Assembly: GCA_028726605.1 (NCBI GenBank)
Contig: JAQYPV010000003.1
Span: 43,903 to 107,902 of the forward strand
From: Peptoniphilaceae bacterium
GTDB lineage: Bacteria > Bacillota > Clostridia > Tissierellales > Peptoniphilaceae
Reading direction: 5' to 3'
Length of the DNA: 64,000 nucleotides
Of the stretch, positions 1-10,463 are shown piece by piece (position 1 is the first letter of the stretch; each line of letters opens with the position of its first letter). The notes under the pieces are model-generated. The model was not told the DNA's origin and made no database searches. It worked only from the letters and a program-made list of their open reading frames with translations. The position numbers and the translations under genes were made by a program.

Positions 1-1
1 C

Positions 2-940
2 TCGCTGCCCCTCTTCGGCATCTCCGTCGTGCTCGAAGCGGCGCTTCGCAGCGTCAACCGCGCGCGAGAGCCACTTTTCATCACCGTCGTGGCGTTTTTC
101 ACCAATGTGTTCTTCAACTACGTGTTCATCTTCGGCGCATGGGGCGCGCCGCGGCTGGGCGTGCTGGGAGCCGCCGTGGGGACGGTCATCGCGCGCGTCG
201 TGGAGTGCATCGCCCTGATGTCGTTGGTCGTCTTGCGTGCGCCGCGCGCGGCGAACGTGCGGCCCATGGGCGTGCTCAAGGCGGATGGCGCGCTCTTTCG
301 GGAGTTCTTCCCCATCGCCTTTCCCATCGTGCTCACGGAGGCGTCGTGGGCGACGGCACAGCTGTTCTTTGCCATTGCGTATGCTCGGCTCGGGCGCGAT
401 GCGACGGCGGCGGTGCAACTCACCAATACGATCAACAACTTGTTCTTCATTCTCAACGAGGCGCTCTGTTCGGCGAGTGCCGTCCTCTTGGGACAGAGTC
501 TGGGCGCGGGGCGGCTCCACGAAGCGGATCGGATGTCTGTGGGTCTTCTGAAGCTCAACTTGCTCGTGGGCCTCTTTTCGCTAGCCGTGATGGTGTTCTT
601 TCCGGGACCGCTGCTTCGCATCTACGGGGTGCTGGATCCGACGGTTCATGACGTGTCCGTCAACCTCCTCGTCATTCGCGGCTTTGCCATTCCGTTTCGG
701 TTCATCACGTCCATGTTCCTGGTGGGGATCTTTCGCGCCGGCGGAGAGACGAAGCGCGCCTTTCTCATCGAGGCGTGTACGATCTGGCTCTACGCCATGC
801 CGCTGAGTTTCCTCGGCACGCAGGTTTTCCACTGGCCCATCGAGGTGGTATACGCGCTGGTCGCCTCGGAAGAAGTCATCAAAATGGGATTCTACATCGC
901 CCTCTATCGGAAGAAGACGTGGCTCAAGGCGTTGACGTAA
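2..940 (+). CDS. MATE family multidrug/cation exporter, C-terminal part
   Basis: This is the 3' part of a gene whose start lies before the window; the reading frame is open from base 2. The roughly 312 residues seen contain repeated hydrophobic helices separated by short loops, with the two-fold internal layout of MATE/NorM/DinF transporters, including the family-like stretch AASVLLG-type 'ASAVLLGQSLGAG' typical of a MATE repeat. MATE proteins export drugs or metabolites in exchange for Na+ or H+; the substrate cannot be told. It ends 10 bases before the rpsL promoter and is probably not cotranscribed with the ribosomal genes. I am sure of the family, not of the substrate. Confidence 0.85.
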   Translation, partial: SLPLFGISVVLEAALRSVNRAREPLFITVVAFFTNVFFNYVFIFGAWGAPRLGVLGAAVGTVIARVVECIALMSLVVLRAPRAANVRPMGVLKADGALFREFFPIAFPIVLTEASWATAQLFFAIAYARLGRDATAAVQLTNTINNLFFILNEALCSASAVLLGQSLGAGRLHEADRMSVGLLKLNLLVGLFSLAVMVFFPGPLLRIYGVLDPTVHDVSVNLLVIRGFAIPFRFITSMFLVGIFRAGGETKRAFLIEACTIWLYAMPLSFLGTQVFHWPIEVVYALVASEEVIKMGFYIALYRKKTWLKALT

Positions 941-949
941 GGCGCGTGG

Positions 950-978
950 TTGACAAGAATGTGGGAAACCTATAAAAT
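950..978 (+). promoter_or_regulatory. SigA-type promoter of the rpsL operon
   Basis: TTGACA at 950-955 and TAAAAT at 973-978 are separated by 17 bases, a near-consensus vegetative promoter. It lies just after the MATE gene and about 100 bases before rpsL, leaving a leader of about 95 bases. Confidence 0.85.
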
Positions 979-1080
979 ACCTAAGGTTATTCTGTTTTTG
1001 CGGGAGCGAGGAAAGACACCGCCAGAAGTGGAATGGCCGCATCCGCAACGCGGAAATTTTCAAGGAAAAGGAGGAACGGT

Positions 1081-1494
1081 ATGCCTACAATCAATCAGCT
1101 GATCCGAAAGGGACGTTTTACTGAACGTAAGAAATCCAACACCCCGGCGCTCGGTTCGATCTTCAACACTTTGCAGAATCGTTCAACGCGCGTCAACTCG
1201 CCGCAGAAACGTGGCGTGTGCACGTCGGTGCGTACGGTGACCCCGAAAAAGCCGAACTCGGCCCTTCGTAAAGTCGCGCGTGTGCGTCTGACCAATGGTT
1301 ACGAGGTCCTTTCTTACATTCCCGGAATCGGTCACAACCTGCAGGAGCACAGCGTCGTGCTCATCCGCGGGGGTCGTGTGAAGGACTTGCCTGGTGTGCG
1401 TTACCATATCATTCGCGGCGCTTTGGACGCTTCGGGTGTGGACGGTCGTAAACAGGCGCGCTCGAAGTACGGCGCGAAGAAGTCCGGCAAGTAA
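1081..1494 (+). CDS. rpsL: 30S ribosomal protein S12
   Basis: S12 sits at the decoding centre of the 30S subunit. The protein of 137 residues begins [12 protein letters not shown], and this ATG has an AAGGAGG-type site (about 1068-1074) in front, so the longer upstream reading frame is not used. It holds the conserved KKPNSALRK and [13 protein letters not shown] blocks; the lysines whose change gives streptomycin resistance in other bacteria are wild type. First gene of the rpsL-rpsG-fusA operon. Confidence 0.98.
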   Translation: MPTINQLIRKGRFTERKKSNTPALGSIFNTLQNRSTRVNSPQKRGVCTSVRTVTPKKPNSALRKVARVRLTNGYEVLSYIPGIGHNLQEHSVVLIRGGRVKDLPGVRYHIIRGALDASGVDGRKQARSKYGAKKSGK

Positions 1495-1608
1495 CACGTG
1501 ACGAACAGATGTGCATACGCGAACCTTCTTGGTTTTCTTGTGCACGGCAGCCGCGCACGGCGCGGTTGAGTACCGGTCATTCTGATGAGTGACGAGGAGG
1601 GAAGAAAA

Positions 1609-2079
1609 GTGTCAAGAAAAGGACATATACCCAAACGGGAGATCATGCCGGATCCCAAATACAACGACGTGGCCGTGTCCAAGCTCATCAACACGGTCAT
1701 GTTGGACGGCAAAAAGGGCCTGGCCGAGCGCATCGTCTACGGTGCGTTTGACTTGGCTGAGCAGAAAGTCGGTCAGGACGCCATCGAGATCTATCGCAAG
1801 GCGCTCTCCAACGTCATGCCGGTGTTGGAAGTCAAGGGCCGCCGTATCGGCGGCGCGACCTACCAGGTGCCGATCGAAGTGCGCCCGGAGCGTCGTCAGA
1901 CCTTAGCGCTGCGCTGGATCGTCGGTTTCGCTCGCGCACGCAGCGAGAAGACCATGGTGGAGCGTCTCGGAAATGAACTCATCGATGCGTTCAACAACAC
2001 CGGCGCCAGCGTTCGCCGTAAAGAAGAAATGCACCGCATGGCGGATGCGAATAAGGCGTTCGCGCATTTCCGTTACTAA
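1609..2079 (+). CDS. rpsG: 30S ribosomal protein S7
   Basis: S7 nucleates assembly of the 30S head. The chosen start is the GTG at 1609, giving [11 protein letters not shown] and 156 residues, the usual family length; GAGGAGGG at 1594-1601 is placed correctly for it. An in-frame ATG at 1585 would add eight residues that do not fit the family and would place the ribosome binding site inside the gene. A gap of 114 bases separates it from rpsL and shows no promoter that I can defend. Confidence 0.97.
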   Translation: MSRKGHIPKREIMPDPKYNDVAVSKLINTVMLDGKKGLAERIVYGAFDLAEQKVGQDAIEIYRKALSNVMPVLEVKGRRIGGATYQVPIEVRPERRQTLALRWIVGFARARSEKTMVERLGNELIDAFNNTGASVRRKEEMHRMADANKAFAHFRY

Positions 2080-2097
2080 AGCCCACGGGAGGTATCA

Positions 2098-4191
2098 GTG
2101 GCAGAACACACACCTTTAAAGGATATACGCAATATCGGGATTATGGCCCATATCGATGCCGGCAAGACGACAGTGACGGAACGTATCCTGTTTTACACCG
2201 GCAAGATTCACAAAATGGGCGACACGCACGAAGGTGCTGCTCAGATGGATTGGATGGAGCAGGAACAGGAGCGCGGTATCACGATTACGTCTGCCGCGAC
2301 GACGTGTTTCTGGAAGCGCAACGGTGTCATGAATCGAATCAACATCATCGACACCCCGGGACACGTTGACTTCACCGTTGAAGTGGAACGTTCGTTGCGC
2401 GTGTTGGATGGCTCCGTCGCGTTGTTCGACGCCAAGAGCGGCGTGGAACCGCAGTCAGAAACGGTGTGGCGTCAGGCTGACAAATACCACGTGCCTCGCA
2501 TGTGCTTCATCAACAAGATGGATGCCACGGGCGCGGACTTCTTCATGTCGGTCGACACCATTCGCGACAAGCTCAAGGCGAACGCGGTGGCCATTCAAAT
2601 CCCCATCGGCGCGGAGGACAAGTTCAAGGGCATCATCGACTTGGTGACGATGCGCGCGGAAGTTTACCACGACGATCTGGGCAAGGAAATCACCGATGAA
2701 GAAATCCCCGAGGAGTTGAGGGAGACGGCAGAAACGAAGCGCGCGGAACTTCTGGAGGAACTCTCCGAAGTGGACGACGAGCTGGCCATGGCCTACCTCG
2801 AGGATGAAGAGATCACCGAAGAGATGATGCGCCGAGCGATCCGCCAGGGCACGCTCGAGCAGAAGATCTTCCCGGTGATGTGCGGCTCGGCGTACAAGAA
2901 CCGTGGCGTCCAGTTCCTCATCGACGCCATTGTGGACTACATGCCCAGCCCGTTGGACATTCCGCCGGTCAAGGGCACGACCACTGACCCGGAGAGTGAA
3001 GAGGAACTGCATCGCGAGGCGTCCGTCGACGAGCCGTTCTCGGCGCTGGCCTTCAAGGTCATGACGGACCCGTACGTCGGCAAGCTCTGTTTCTTCCGCG
3101 TCTATTCCGGCAAGCTGGAAAACGGCAGCTACGTTTACAATTCGACGAAGGGTAAGCGCGAGCGCATCAGCCGTATCCTGCAGATGCACGCCAATAAGCG
3201 CGAAGAAATCGAAGTCGTTCAAGCGGGTGACATCGCTGCGGCGGTGGGCTTGAAGGACACGGGCACGGGCGATACGCTCTGCGATCAGGAGCATCCGATC
3301 ATCCTGGAACAGATGGTGTTCCCGGAGCCGGTCATCTCGGTGGCCATCGAACCGAAGACGCGTGCGTCGCAGGAGAAGATGGGCATTGCGTTGGCCAAGC
3401 TCGCCGAGGAAGACCCGACGTTCAAGACCTATACGAATGCCGAAACCGGCCAGACCATCATTGCGGGCATGGGCGAGTTACACTTGGAGATCATCGTGGA
3501 CCGTCTGCAACGCGAATTCAAGGTCGAGGCGAACATCGGCAATCCGCAGGTGTCGTATCGTGAATCCATCACGGCGCCGGCCGAAGCGCAAGGTAAGTTC
3601 GTGCGTCAGTCCGGTGGTCACGGCCAGTACGGCGATGTGCGCATTCGCATCAAACCGGGCGAGCCGGGCACGGGCATTGTGGTGCACAACGTCACCGTCG
3701 GCGGTTCGATTCCGAAGGAGTTCATTAACCCGTCCATTCAGGGTATCGAAGAAGCCTGCGCGACGGGCCCCATCGCCGGATTCCCGGTGTTGGATGTGGA
3801 CGTCGAGATCTACGACGGCTCGTATCACGAAGTCGACTCGTCGGAAACGGCGTTTAAGATTGCGGGTTCTCTGGCCATGCAGAATGCGATGAAGCAGGCG
3901 AAGCCGGCACTGCTCGAACCCATGCAGAAGGTGGAGATTCTCACACCGGAAGAGTACATGGGCGATGTCATGGGCGACGTGTCGTCCCGTCGCGGCCGCA
4001 TCGATCAGATGTCGACGCGCGCGGGCGTACAGGTCATCGACGCCATGATCCCGCTGTCCGAGATGTTCGGCTACGCGACGGATCTGCGTTCGAAGACGCA
4101 GGGTCGCGCGACGTACTCCATGCAGTTCGACCACTACGAGAAAGTGCCTGACAGCATTGCGGAGGAAGTCACCAACGCCCGTCAGAAGTAA
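2098..4191 (+). CDS. fusA: Elongation factor G
   Basis: GTPase that drives translocation of tRNA and mRNA on the ribosome. It starts with GTG at 2098 behind CGGGAGG, 18 bases after rpsG, and is 697 residues long, full length. GTP-binding motifs are AHIDAGKTT (residues 17-25), DTPGHVD and NKMD; the domain IV and V sequences typical of EF-G follow, with the [10 protein letters not shown] loop. No sign of a second, EF-G2-like paralogue. Confidence 0.98.
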   Translation: MAEHTPLKDIRNIGIMAHIDAGKTTVTERILFYTGKIHKMGDTHEGAAQMDWMEQEQERGITITSAATTCFWKRNGVMNRINIIDTPGHVDFTVEVERSLRVLDGSVALFDAKSGVEPQSETVWRQADKYHVPRMCFINKMDATGADFFMSVDTIRDKLKANAVAIQIPIGAEDKFKGIIDLVTMRAEVYHDDLGKEITDEEIPEELRETAETKRAELLEELSEVDDELAMAYLEDEEITEEMMRRAIRQGTLEQKIFPVMCGSAYKNRGVQFLIDAIVDYMPSPLDIPPVKGTTTDPESEEELHREASVDEPFSALAFKVMTDPYVGKLCFFRVYSGKLENGSYVYNSTKGKRERISRILQMHANKREEIEVVQAGDIAAAVGLKDTGTGDTLCDQEHPIILEQMVFPEPVISVAIEPKTRASQEKMGIALAKLAEEDPTFKTYTNAETGQTIIAGMGELHLEIIVDRLQREFKVEANIGNPQVSYRESITAPAEAQGKFVRQSGGHGQYGDVRIRIKPGEPGTGIVVHNVTVGGSIPKEFINPSIQGIEEACATGPIAGFPVLDVDVEIYDGSYHEVDSSETAFKIAGSLAMQNAMKQAKPALLEPMQKVEILTPEEYMGDVMGDVSSRRGRIDQMSTRAGVQVIDAMIPLSEMFGYATDLRSKTQGRATYSMQFDHYEKVPDSIAEEVTNARQK

Positions 4192-4203
4192 GCAAAGCGA
4201 CAG

Positions 4204-4232
4204 TTGGCAATTGTTGACGGCTGTTCTATAAT
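4204..4232 (+). promoter_or_regulatory. Promoter of tuf
   Basis: TTGGCA at 4204-4209, a 17-base spacer and a perfect TATAAT at 4227-4232, 40 bases before the tuf start codon. tuf can therefore be transcribed apart from the rpsL operon. Confidence 0.85.
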
Positions 4233-4272
4233 GGAAATTGCGAGATGCGATCGTTGAAATGAGGAGGAAGAA

Positions 4273-5463
4273 ATGGCGAAAGCAAAATTTGAGCGGAACA
4301 AACCGCACGTAAACATCGGCACCATCGGTCACGTCGACCATGGTAAGACGACTCTGACCGCTGCGATCACGAAGGTCATGAATGAGAAGTACGGCACGGG
4401 CGAATACGTCGACTATGCCAACATCGATAAGGCGCCGGAAGAGCGCGCCCGCGGTATAACCATCAACACGTCGGTCGTCGAATACGAGACGCCGAATCGT
4501 CACTATGCGCACGTGGACTGCCCGGGACACGCGGACTACGTCAAGAACATGATCACCGGTGCGGCTCAGATGGACGGCGCGATCCTGGTCGTGTCGGCTG
4601 CTGACGGCCCGATGCCGCAGACTCGTGAGCACATCCTGCTCGCCCGTCAGGTCGGCGTGCCCCGCATCGTCGTGTTCCTGAACAAGAAGGATCAGGTGGA
4701 CGATGACGAACTCATCGAACTGGTCGAGATGGAAGTGCGCGACCTCTTGAACGAGTACGACTTCGACGGCGACAACACCCCGATCATCGTGGGCTCGGCG
4801 CTGAAGTGCCTCGAAGAGGGCGGCGAATGGGAAAATGCCATCGTCGAGCTGATGGAAGCGGTCGACGAGTACATTCCGACTCCGGAGCGTGCGACGGATC
4901 AGCCGTTCCTGATGCCGGTTGAAGACGTTCTGACCATCACCGGTCGTGGTACGGTTTCCACGGGCCGTGTCGAGCGTGGTACCTTGAAGGTGGGCGATAC
5001 GGTTGAGATCGTCGGCCTGCAAGACAAGCCGCGTGACGTGGTCGTCACCGGTGTGGAAATGTTCCACAAGCAACTGGATCAGGCGGAAGCCGGCGACAAC
5101 ATCGGCGCTCTGCTCCGTGGCGTGCAGCGCAACGAAATCGAGCGCGGACAAGTTTTGGCCCAGAAGGGCACCATTCACCCGCACACGAAGTTCGAGGGTC
5201 AGGTGTACGTCTTGACGAAGGATGAAGGTGGCCGTCATACCCCGTTCTTCTCGGGTTATCGTCCGCAGTTCTTCTTCCGCACGACGGACGTCACGGGCGA
5301 CATTCAGCTGGCTGAAGGCACCGAGATGGTCATGCCTGGCGACAACGCGACCTTTACGATCACGCTGATCTCGCCGATCGCCATTGAAGAAGGTCTTCGT
5401 TTCGCTGTCCGTGAAGGTGGCCGTACGGTCGCTTCGGGCGTCGTCTCGAAGGTTATTGAATAA
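4273..5463 (+). CDS. tuf: Elongation factor Tu
   Basis: GTPase that carries aminoacyl-tRNA to the ribosome. 396 residues, full length, with GHVDHGKTT at 19-27, [12 protein letters not shown] and the SAL loop. GAGGAGG (4261-4267) precedes the ATG. The order rpsL-rpsG-fusA-tuf is the classical str operon, here with its own strong promoter in front of tuf and a strong terminator behind it. Confidence 0.98.
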   Translation: MAKAKFERNKPHVNIGTIGHVDHGKTTLTAAITKVMNEKYGTGEYVDYANIDKAPEERARGITINTSVVEYETPNRHYAHVDCPGHADYVKNMITGAAQMDGAILVVSAADGPMPQTREHILLARQVGVPRIVVFLNKKDQVDDDELIELVEMEVRDLLNEYDFDGDNTPIIVGSALKCLEEGGEWENAIVELMEAVDEYIPTPERATDQPFLMPVEDVLTITGRGTVSTGRVERGTLKVGDTVEIVGLQDKPRDVVVTGVEMFHKQLDQAEAGDNIGALLRGVQRNEIERGQVLAQKGTIHPHTKFEGQVYVLTKDEGGRHTPFFSGYRPQFFFRTTDVTGDIQLAEGTEMVMPGDNATFTITLISPIAIEEGLRFAVREGGRTVASGVVSKVIE

Positions 5464-5506
5464 TCGATCTTTTCACGGGGAAGGGAACTTTCCCAAGGGA
5501 AGTATG

Positions 5507-5539
5507 GAGTCGACGGTTTTCACCGTCGACTCTTTTTTT
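5507..5539 (+). terminator. Rho-independent terminator of the str operon
   Basis: Arms 5507-5517 and 5522-5532 form an 11-bp perfect stem with a 4-base loop, followed by seven T (5533-5539). Confidence 0.95.
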
Positions 5540-5591
5540 GTCATTACGTTACAATGTGTGTGGTTACGAAGAGAGCAGGAAGGGAGGAACT

Positions 5592-6287
5592 GTGGACCGA
5601 ACGTTTACGCTGTGGATCGTCGAGGATGATCCCGTCATCGCACAAAAACTCAAGGAGAGCCTTTCGCAGTGGTCCTACCGCGTGGTGCTCGCACAGCGTT
5701 TTGACGCCTTAGCGGCGGAATTTCGAGCGGTCGCACCGGATCTCGTCATTCTGGACTTGATGCTGCCGGGGGAAAATGGGTTCGTGGTCTGTGAGCACAT
5801 CCGGCGGGAGTCGGACGTCCCCATCCTCTTCCTCTCTTCGCGCACGGAAAATGCGGATCGGATTCTGGCGATGCAGGTGGGCGGCGATGACTACATGACG
5901 AAGCCCGTGGATCCGCTCGTATTGGCGGCCAAGGTCGGGGCCATGTTGCGCCGCTGTTATCATCTGTCTGCGCCAGAGTCCCGGCTCACGTACGGTGAAG
6001 CGTCGCTGGACGTGGGGCGATTTGCGCTTTCCGGCCCGCGGGCTACAGTCACACTGTCCGCCACGGAGCTTCGCCTCCTGACCATGCTCTTTCGAGGCCG
6101 AGGGGAAGTGGTCACCCGAGAGGCGCTCATGCAGGCTTGCTGGCAGGGCGACGACTACATCGACGACAACACGCTCGCCGTCAACATGACGCGCATTCGG
6201 CGCAAGGCGAACGAGGTCGGTCTCTCGGAGTTCATCACGACCAAGCGCGGCGTGGGGTATGCCTTGACGGAGGTGGACCATGAGTGA
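5592..6287 (+). CDS. OmpR-family response regulator (BceR-like)
   Basis: Cytoplasmic two-component response regulator of 231 residues. The receiver domain has the acidic pair in VEDD (11-13), the phospho-acceptor Asp55 in VILDLMLP and Lys104 in YMTKP; a winged-helix DNA-binding domain fills the C-terminal 100 residues and ends with RGVGYAL. The GTG at 5592 is chosen because AGGGAGG (5581-5587) precedes it and the next residues match the receiver start; the longer frame from 5538 overlaps the terminator T-run area. It overlaps the kinase gene by 8 bases. Together with the downstream ABC transporter it matches bacitracin/lantibiotic-sensing BceRS systems. Confidence 0.9.
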   Translation: MDRTFTLWIVEDDPVIAQKLKESLSQWSYRVVLAQRFDALAAEFRAVAPDLVILDLMLPGENGFVVCEHIRRESDVPILFLSSRTENADRILAMQVGGDDYMTKPVDPLVLAAKVGAMLRRCYHLSAPESRLTYGEASLDVGRFALSGPRATVTLSATELRLLTMLFRGRGEVVTREALMQACWQGDDYIDDNTLAVNMTRIRRKANEVGLSEFITTKRGVGYALTEVDHE

Positions 6288-7212
6288 GCAGAACGGATGG
6301 GCCACCCTTCGTGAATACTTACGGGCGCATCGATTTGACTTCATCGGCTTTTTGGTCACGCTTTTCATCTTTTTTGCGCTTTTTTTGCTGTACGGTTTGC
6401 CACTCTACGTGTTCGGCGTGGCCACGGGATGGGCCCTCTTCGTCTTCGGCATGGGCCACGCGTTTCGCTTTAGCGTGTTTCGTCAAAGTCTCGACTATCG
6501 CGCGCTCGCCGAGCGGCAAGGGGAGGAACTTCGAAACCTCCAAGCGGAGCGTGCGGCGTTTACGCAAGACCTTGAGGACTACTTTCTCACCTGGGCGCAC
6601 CAATTGAAGACGCCGCTCACGGCGGTCCAGCTCATCGCGGCACAGGAGGCTCCCATGGATGAACATGACAAGCGCGCTTTAGAAAAGGGACTCGTGGAAA
6701 TAGAGACCTATACCAATATGGCGATGAGTTACATCAAGGTGACGAGCCCCACGAGCGATCTCGACATCGCGCGCACGTCACTCGACCCCTTGATTCGCGA
6801 GCTGCTGCGCCGCTACGCGCGCTTTTTCATCGACCAGCATCTGTCGCTTCACTATGAGCCGATGCAGGACGACGTCTACACCGACGGGCGCTGGTTTAGT
6901 CTGCTCTTTGAACAGCTTCTCTCCAACAGCTTGAAGTATACGAAAAAGGGTGGCATCACGATCGTCTCGCCAGAGGTGAATGTCCTCGTCTTGCGGGACA
7001 CCGGCATTGGCATTCTCGAAAGTGATCTGCCGCGGGTGTTTGACCGGGGGTATTCGGGCTGGAATGGGCGCACGGGGGAGCACGCCTCGGGGATTGGGCT
7101 CTATTTAGCCAAGCGAATCTCCCAGAAGCTTTCCATTCAGCTGACGCTCGAGAGCACATGGGGCGAAGGCACTACTGTCACGCTCGTGTTTCCGCCGCGC
7201 TTTGAACGGTGA
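6280..7212 (+). CDS. Intramembrane-sensing histidine kinase (BceS-like)
   Basis: 310-residue sensor kinase with two adjoining membrane helices (about residues 21-59) and almost no extracytoplasmic loop, the hallmark of BceS-type kinases that sense through their partner ABC transporter. The phospho-acceptor is His107 in WAHQLKTPLTA; N-box LLSNSLKYT, G1 DTGIG and G2 ASGIGLYLA are intact, so it should be active. The start codon lies inside the end of the regulator gene, implying coupled translation. Stimulus (peptide antibiotic) is inferred from context only. Confidence 0.9.
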   Translation: MSEQNGWATLREYLRAHRFDFIGFLVTLFIFFALFLLYGLPLYVFGVATGWALFVFGMGHAFRFSVFRQSLDYRALAERQGEELRNLQAERAAFTQDLEDYFLTWAHQLKTPLTAVQLIAAQEAPMDEHDKRALEKGLVEIETYTNMAMSYIKVTSPTSDLDIARTSLDPLIRELLRRYARFFIDQHLSLHYEPMQDDVYTDGRWFSLLFEQLLSNSLKYTKKGGITIVSPEVNVLVLRDTGIGILESDLPRVFDRGYSGWNGRTGEHASGIGLYLAKRISQKLSIQLTLESTWGEGTTVTLVFPPRFER

Positions 7213-7344
7213 TGACGACGGCCGAATCGGATGGGACGCGGGATGGGTGCCGTGTCCTCATCTCAAACGGTGTGTTCGTCGCTGGAGCCGTACCGTGTTG
7301 GAGCATCCGCATCGGGACGGATTTTCGTGTGATTCTTTCAAATT

Positions 7345-7370
7345 TGTAAGCCTTTCGCCTCATCTGTAAG
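7345..7370 (+). promoter_or_regulatory. Candidate operator: direct TGTAAG repeat before the ABC operon
   Basis: TGTAAG occurs at 7345-7350 and again at 7365-7370, 20 bases (two helical turns) apart, in the 214-base gap between kinase and ABC genes. OmpR-family regulators often bind such direct repeats. A possible -10 (TATGCT, 7403-7408) follows without a good -35, as expected for an activated promoter. Inference only. Confidence 0.35.
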
Positions 7371-7426
7371 GCATCGTCAATGCAGGCCGAATCGTTTCTC
7401 GGTATGCTGTAGAAAAAGGAGGCGAC

Positions 7427-8221
7427 ATGTTACAAGTACAACATCTTTCAAAGACTTACGGGGGTCGTGGTTTCGTTCCCATTACGGCACTGCGAGATAT
7501 GAATTTTGAGGTGCAAGAGGGCGAATTCGTGGCCATCATGGGCGAGTCTGGCTCGGGGAAGACGACGCTCTTAAACATTTTGGCGGGACTCATGCAACCC
7601 ACCACGGGCGAGGTTGCGTTAAACGGCGCGAGCCTCAGGTCCATGAAACCGGATCAAATGGCCAAATTCCGCCGCGAAAAGCTGGGCTTTATCTTCCAAG
7701 ACTTTCACCTCTTAGAGCGCTTCACGGTAAAAGACAACATCGTGCTTCCGCTCGTGCTCAGTGAGAAGAAAAAGGAGGAGATGGAACAGCGACTGACGCC
7801 ATTGGCGAAGCGCCTTGGGTTAACGGAACACATGAATCGCTATCCGCATGAGCTCTCCGGTGGCCAACAACAGCGCGCGGCGGTGGCACGGGCGCTCATC
7901 ACGAAGCCAGAATTGCTCCTTGCGGATGAACCCACGGGTCAGCTCGACTCCCACACGGCGGACGATCTCATGCAGATTTTTCAGGACGTGAATGTCGACG
8001 GACAGACCATCCTCATGGTGACGCACTCCATCCGTTCGGCGTCGTATGCGCGCCGTGTGCTTTTCATTCGCGACGGCATGCTCTTCCACGAAATCTACCG
8101 CATGGAGTCGCCGTACCGCTTTGCGGAGCGCATCGCAGACGTTTTGCCGCTCCTAAGGGAGAATCCTGAAGCGTCCACGCCGTCCGATGCAGAAGATGGT
8201 GAGGTGCCACATGTCTTTTAA
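7427..8221 (+). CDS. ABC transporter ATP-binding protein (BceA-like)
   Basis: ATPase subunit of 264 residues. Walker [10 protein letters not shown] at 39-47, signature LSGGQQQR, Walker [13 protein letters not shown] and the switch His in MVTHS are all present. The sequence belongs to the MacB/LolD/BceA group, which works with FtsX-like permeases. AAAAAGGAGG precedes the ATG. A C-terminal tail of about 30 residues follows the ATPase core. It overlaps the permease gene by 11 bases. Confidence 0.93.
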   Translation: MLQVQHLSKTYGGRGFVPITALRDMNFEVQEGEFVAIMGESGSGKTTLLNILAGLMQPTTGEVALNGASLRSMKPDQMAKFRREKLGFIFQDFHLLERFTVKDNIVLPLVLSEKKKEEMEQRLTPLAKRLGLTEHMNRYPHELSGGQQQRAAVARALITKPELLLADEPTGQLDSHTADDLMQIFQDVNVDGQTILMVTHSIRSASYARRVLFIRDGMLFHEIYRMESPYRFAERIADVLPLLRENPEASTPSDAEDGEVPHVF

Positions 8222-10331
8222 GATGCGCTTTGCCTTCGCGCGGAAGAGTTTCACCGCGGATCGTCTGCTGCAAATTCCGTATCTCTTGGCGATGGGGCTC
8301 ATGTTTGCTCTCTTCTTGATGTCACATGCGCTCTTGGCAACGCCGTTTGTGCAGATGCACCTGCGGGACATTGCCGTCATGATGAAGATTGGACAGATGG
8401 TGGTCGCCTGCCTGGTCTTTGCATTCGCCGTCTATGCCAATGGGTTCTTGATGAAGCGGCGCAAGAGCGAATTTGCACTCTACGGCGTCCTCGGCTTAGA
8501 AAAAAAGCACATTGTGGGAATTCTCGCTCTTGAAACAGCCATGCAGGCGGTCGTTGTCTTTCTCATCGCAATCGCCGGCGGCTTTTTAATGCATCAGTTG
8601 AGTATGGCGGGAGTGGCGCGTCTTTTGCAATTGACGGATTTCTCCAGGATTGACCATGGAATCCCACTGGCTTCCATCGGCATGATGATGCTCTTACTCG
8701 TGTTGGTCTTCGGCTTTATCTATTTTCGCAACGCCTTCTCGGTGAACGTGAATGAGCCGCTGAAGCTCTTGGAAGCAGACCGCATTGCCGAGGCCGAGCC
8801 CAAACCGCATCCCATTCGCCTCATTGTGGGACTCATCTGTTTGTTTGCGGGATATTCCATGGCGGTGAATGCAAAGTCGCCGCTGGAAAGGCTAAGTGTA
8901 TTCTTTCCCGCGGTTTTTCTGGTCATCGTGGCGACCTACTTGCTCTTCACGAGCTTTACGATTTGGTTTTTGAAGCGCAAGAAAAAGAGTCGTCGTTACT
9001 ATGAGAACCCGGCGACGTTTCTCTCCACCTCGGGGATGCTCTTTCGGATGCGTTCGCACGCGGCAGGCCTTGCCAGCATCGCCATCCTCCTTACGGGGAT
9101 CGTCGTCACGCTCACGTGTACCACGACGCTCATGCGTTCCATCGAGGAGCGTTTAAGGGATGAATATCCTGCCACGTATCGGGCGGTGCATGCCGAATCG
9201 TCCGACGCCGTGCCGTCGCGCGTCGCGCTAGAAGAAGAGCAGAAAATGAGCGAAATTGCGCTCGCAAACCTCGACATCTTTGATTCGGTCGGCCCCGTTC
9301 ATTCATATATGGGAGCGACGTTTTTTCTCAAGCGCTCTGGTGATGCGTTTGAAATCATAACGTCACGGGCTGAGGTCAGTCCGGATGAAGACGTCTTGGT
9401 GGACGTGATGCCATATTCCACGTATCGTGATTTGGTGGGAGAGGGTGAAGCGGCGACACTTTCATCCGACGAGGTGCTGATTGGGACGGAAATGGAAGAC
9501 GTAGCCCAGCTTACGACGGTCAAAGTGGAAGGGAGGACTTTTCACGTGTCGAATTCTCTTCCCCTCACGATGGGAAGCGCCATCTTTGGATTTCAGACGC
9601 AGGGTTTTTTTCATTATCTTCGCGCGGTCATTTCTGACGAGGTGTTTTTTCAGATTGATGCACAGGAAGCCAGATCCGGCGCCACCTCGGCATCGCAAGA
9701 TGCTGGTGTTGGGGAAGAAGGTGTCGCTACAGAAGGCGAAGGAAATTTACCTCCAGAGATCGCGCAGTGGCAACCCATCACGTTTACGATGTCGATGAAC
9801 TGGGATGGCACACTTGCAAAAGGCCAGGACGAGTCTTCTGCCGGCCTTGCCATCAGCGAGGCATTGGAGGAAACGCTGCCGGAAAACCAGCTCATCATCG
9901 GTACACGAGCCGGTGCGCGACAGGAGTACACCACTTTTTACAGCGGCTTTCTCTACCTTGGCATTACCGTGTCCGCCCTCTTTCTCATCGGCACCGCGCT
10001 CGTGACCTACTTTAAGCAGGTGGCCGAAGCCTACGAAGACCGCCGTCAGTACCAGGTCTTGCGCGAAGTGGGCTTCTCCGAAGACCTCATCCGAAAGACG
10101 ACTCGGACACAGATCCTCTGGCTCTTCTTCTTGCCCCTCCTCGTGGCGCTCATTCACTCGCTGGTCGCAAGCCCCATTCTCAAGAAACTTCTCAATCTCC
10201 TGAGCGTCATCCGCCCCTTCCAGTACGAGTCGAGTTTTCTCATCACCATGGGTATCCTCGCCCTCGTCTATTTGCTGCTCTTTGAGAGCACGGCGCTGGT
10301 GTATCGGCGGATTGTGAGCGACGGGGAGTGA
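8211..10331 (+). CDS. FtsX-like ABC permease (BceB-like)
   Basis: Membrane subunit of 706 residues: about ten predicted helices, with an FtsX-type region near residues 55-170 (TM2-4), a large extracytoplasmic domain of roughly 250 residues between later helices, and a C-terminal FtsX repeat. This is the BceB/VraG/YvcS layout; BceB proteins recognise lipid II-bound peptide antibiotics and pass the signal to the kinase. The ATG at 8211 is favoured over the ATG at 8187 because GGTGAGGTG lies just before it. The extracytoplasmic part has a low-complexity Ser/Ala/Gly/Glu insert (near 9665-9755). Specific drug unknown. Confidence 0.88.
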   Translation: MSFKMRFAFARKSFTADRLLQIPYLLAMGLMFALFLMSHALLATPFVQMHLRDIAVMMKIGQMVVACLVFAFAVYANGFLMKRRKSEFALYGVLGLEKKHIVGILALETAMQAVVVFLIAIAGGFLMHQLSMAGVARLLQLTDFSRIDHGIPLASIGMMMLLLVLVFGFIYFRNAFSVNVNEPLKLLEADRIAEAEPKPHPIRLIVGLICLFAGYSMAVNAKSPLERLSVFFPAVFLVIVATYLLFTSFTIWFLKRKKKSRRYYENPATFLSTSGMLFRMRSHAAGLASIAILLTGIVVTLTCTTTLMRSIEERLRDEYPATYRAVHAESSDAVPSRVALEEEQKMSEIALANLDIFDSVGPVHSYMGATFFLKRSGDAFEIITSRAEVSPDEDVLVDVMPYSTYRDLVGEGEAATLSSDEVLIGTEMEDVAQLTTVKVEGRTFHVSNSLPLTMGSAIFGFQTQGFFHYLRAVISDEVFFQIDAQEARSGATSASQDAGVGEEGVATEGEGNLPPEIAQWQPITFTMSMNWDGTLAKGQDESSAGLAISEALEETLPENQLIIGTRAGARQEYTTFYSGFLYLGITVSALFLIGTALVTYFKQVAEAYEDRRQYQVLREVGFSEDLIRKTTRTQILWLFFLPLLVALIHSLVASPILKKLLNLLSVIRPFQYESSFLITMGILALVYLLLFESTALVYRRIVSDGE

Positions 10332-10370
10332 ATGATCAACGCCGAAGCGAATTGCTCTGGCGTCATTGGA

Positions 10371-10412
10371 TTCGGAGGCCCTCTGCTGCTGTAGGCACAG
10401 GAGGCCTCCGAA
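10371..10412 (+). other. Inverted repeat after the ABC operon
   Basis: TTCGGAGGCC (10371-10380) and GGCCTCCGAA (10403-10412) are perfect 10-base arms around a 22-base loop. No T-run follows on either strand, so it is a poor Rho-independent terminator; it could be a transcript-end stabiliser or a protein site. Confidence 0.5.
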
Positions 10413-10463
10413 ATTGCCCTTTCATCCGATGATGGCGCGGGCGCGGCGGTGTGGCGTGGTGTC

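Noticed and set aside
5538..5555. Promoter TTGTCA/TACAAT before the BceR-like gene
   Set aside because: The elements are only six bases apart, so they cannot act as -35 and -10.
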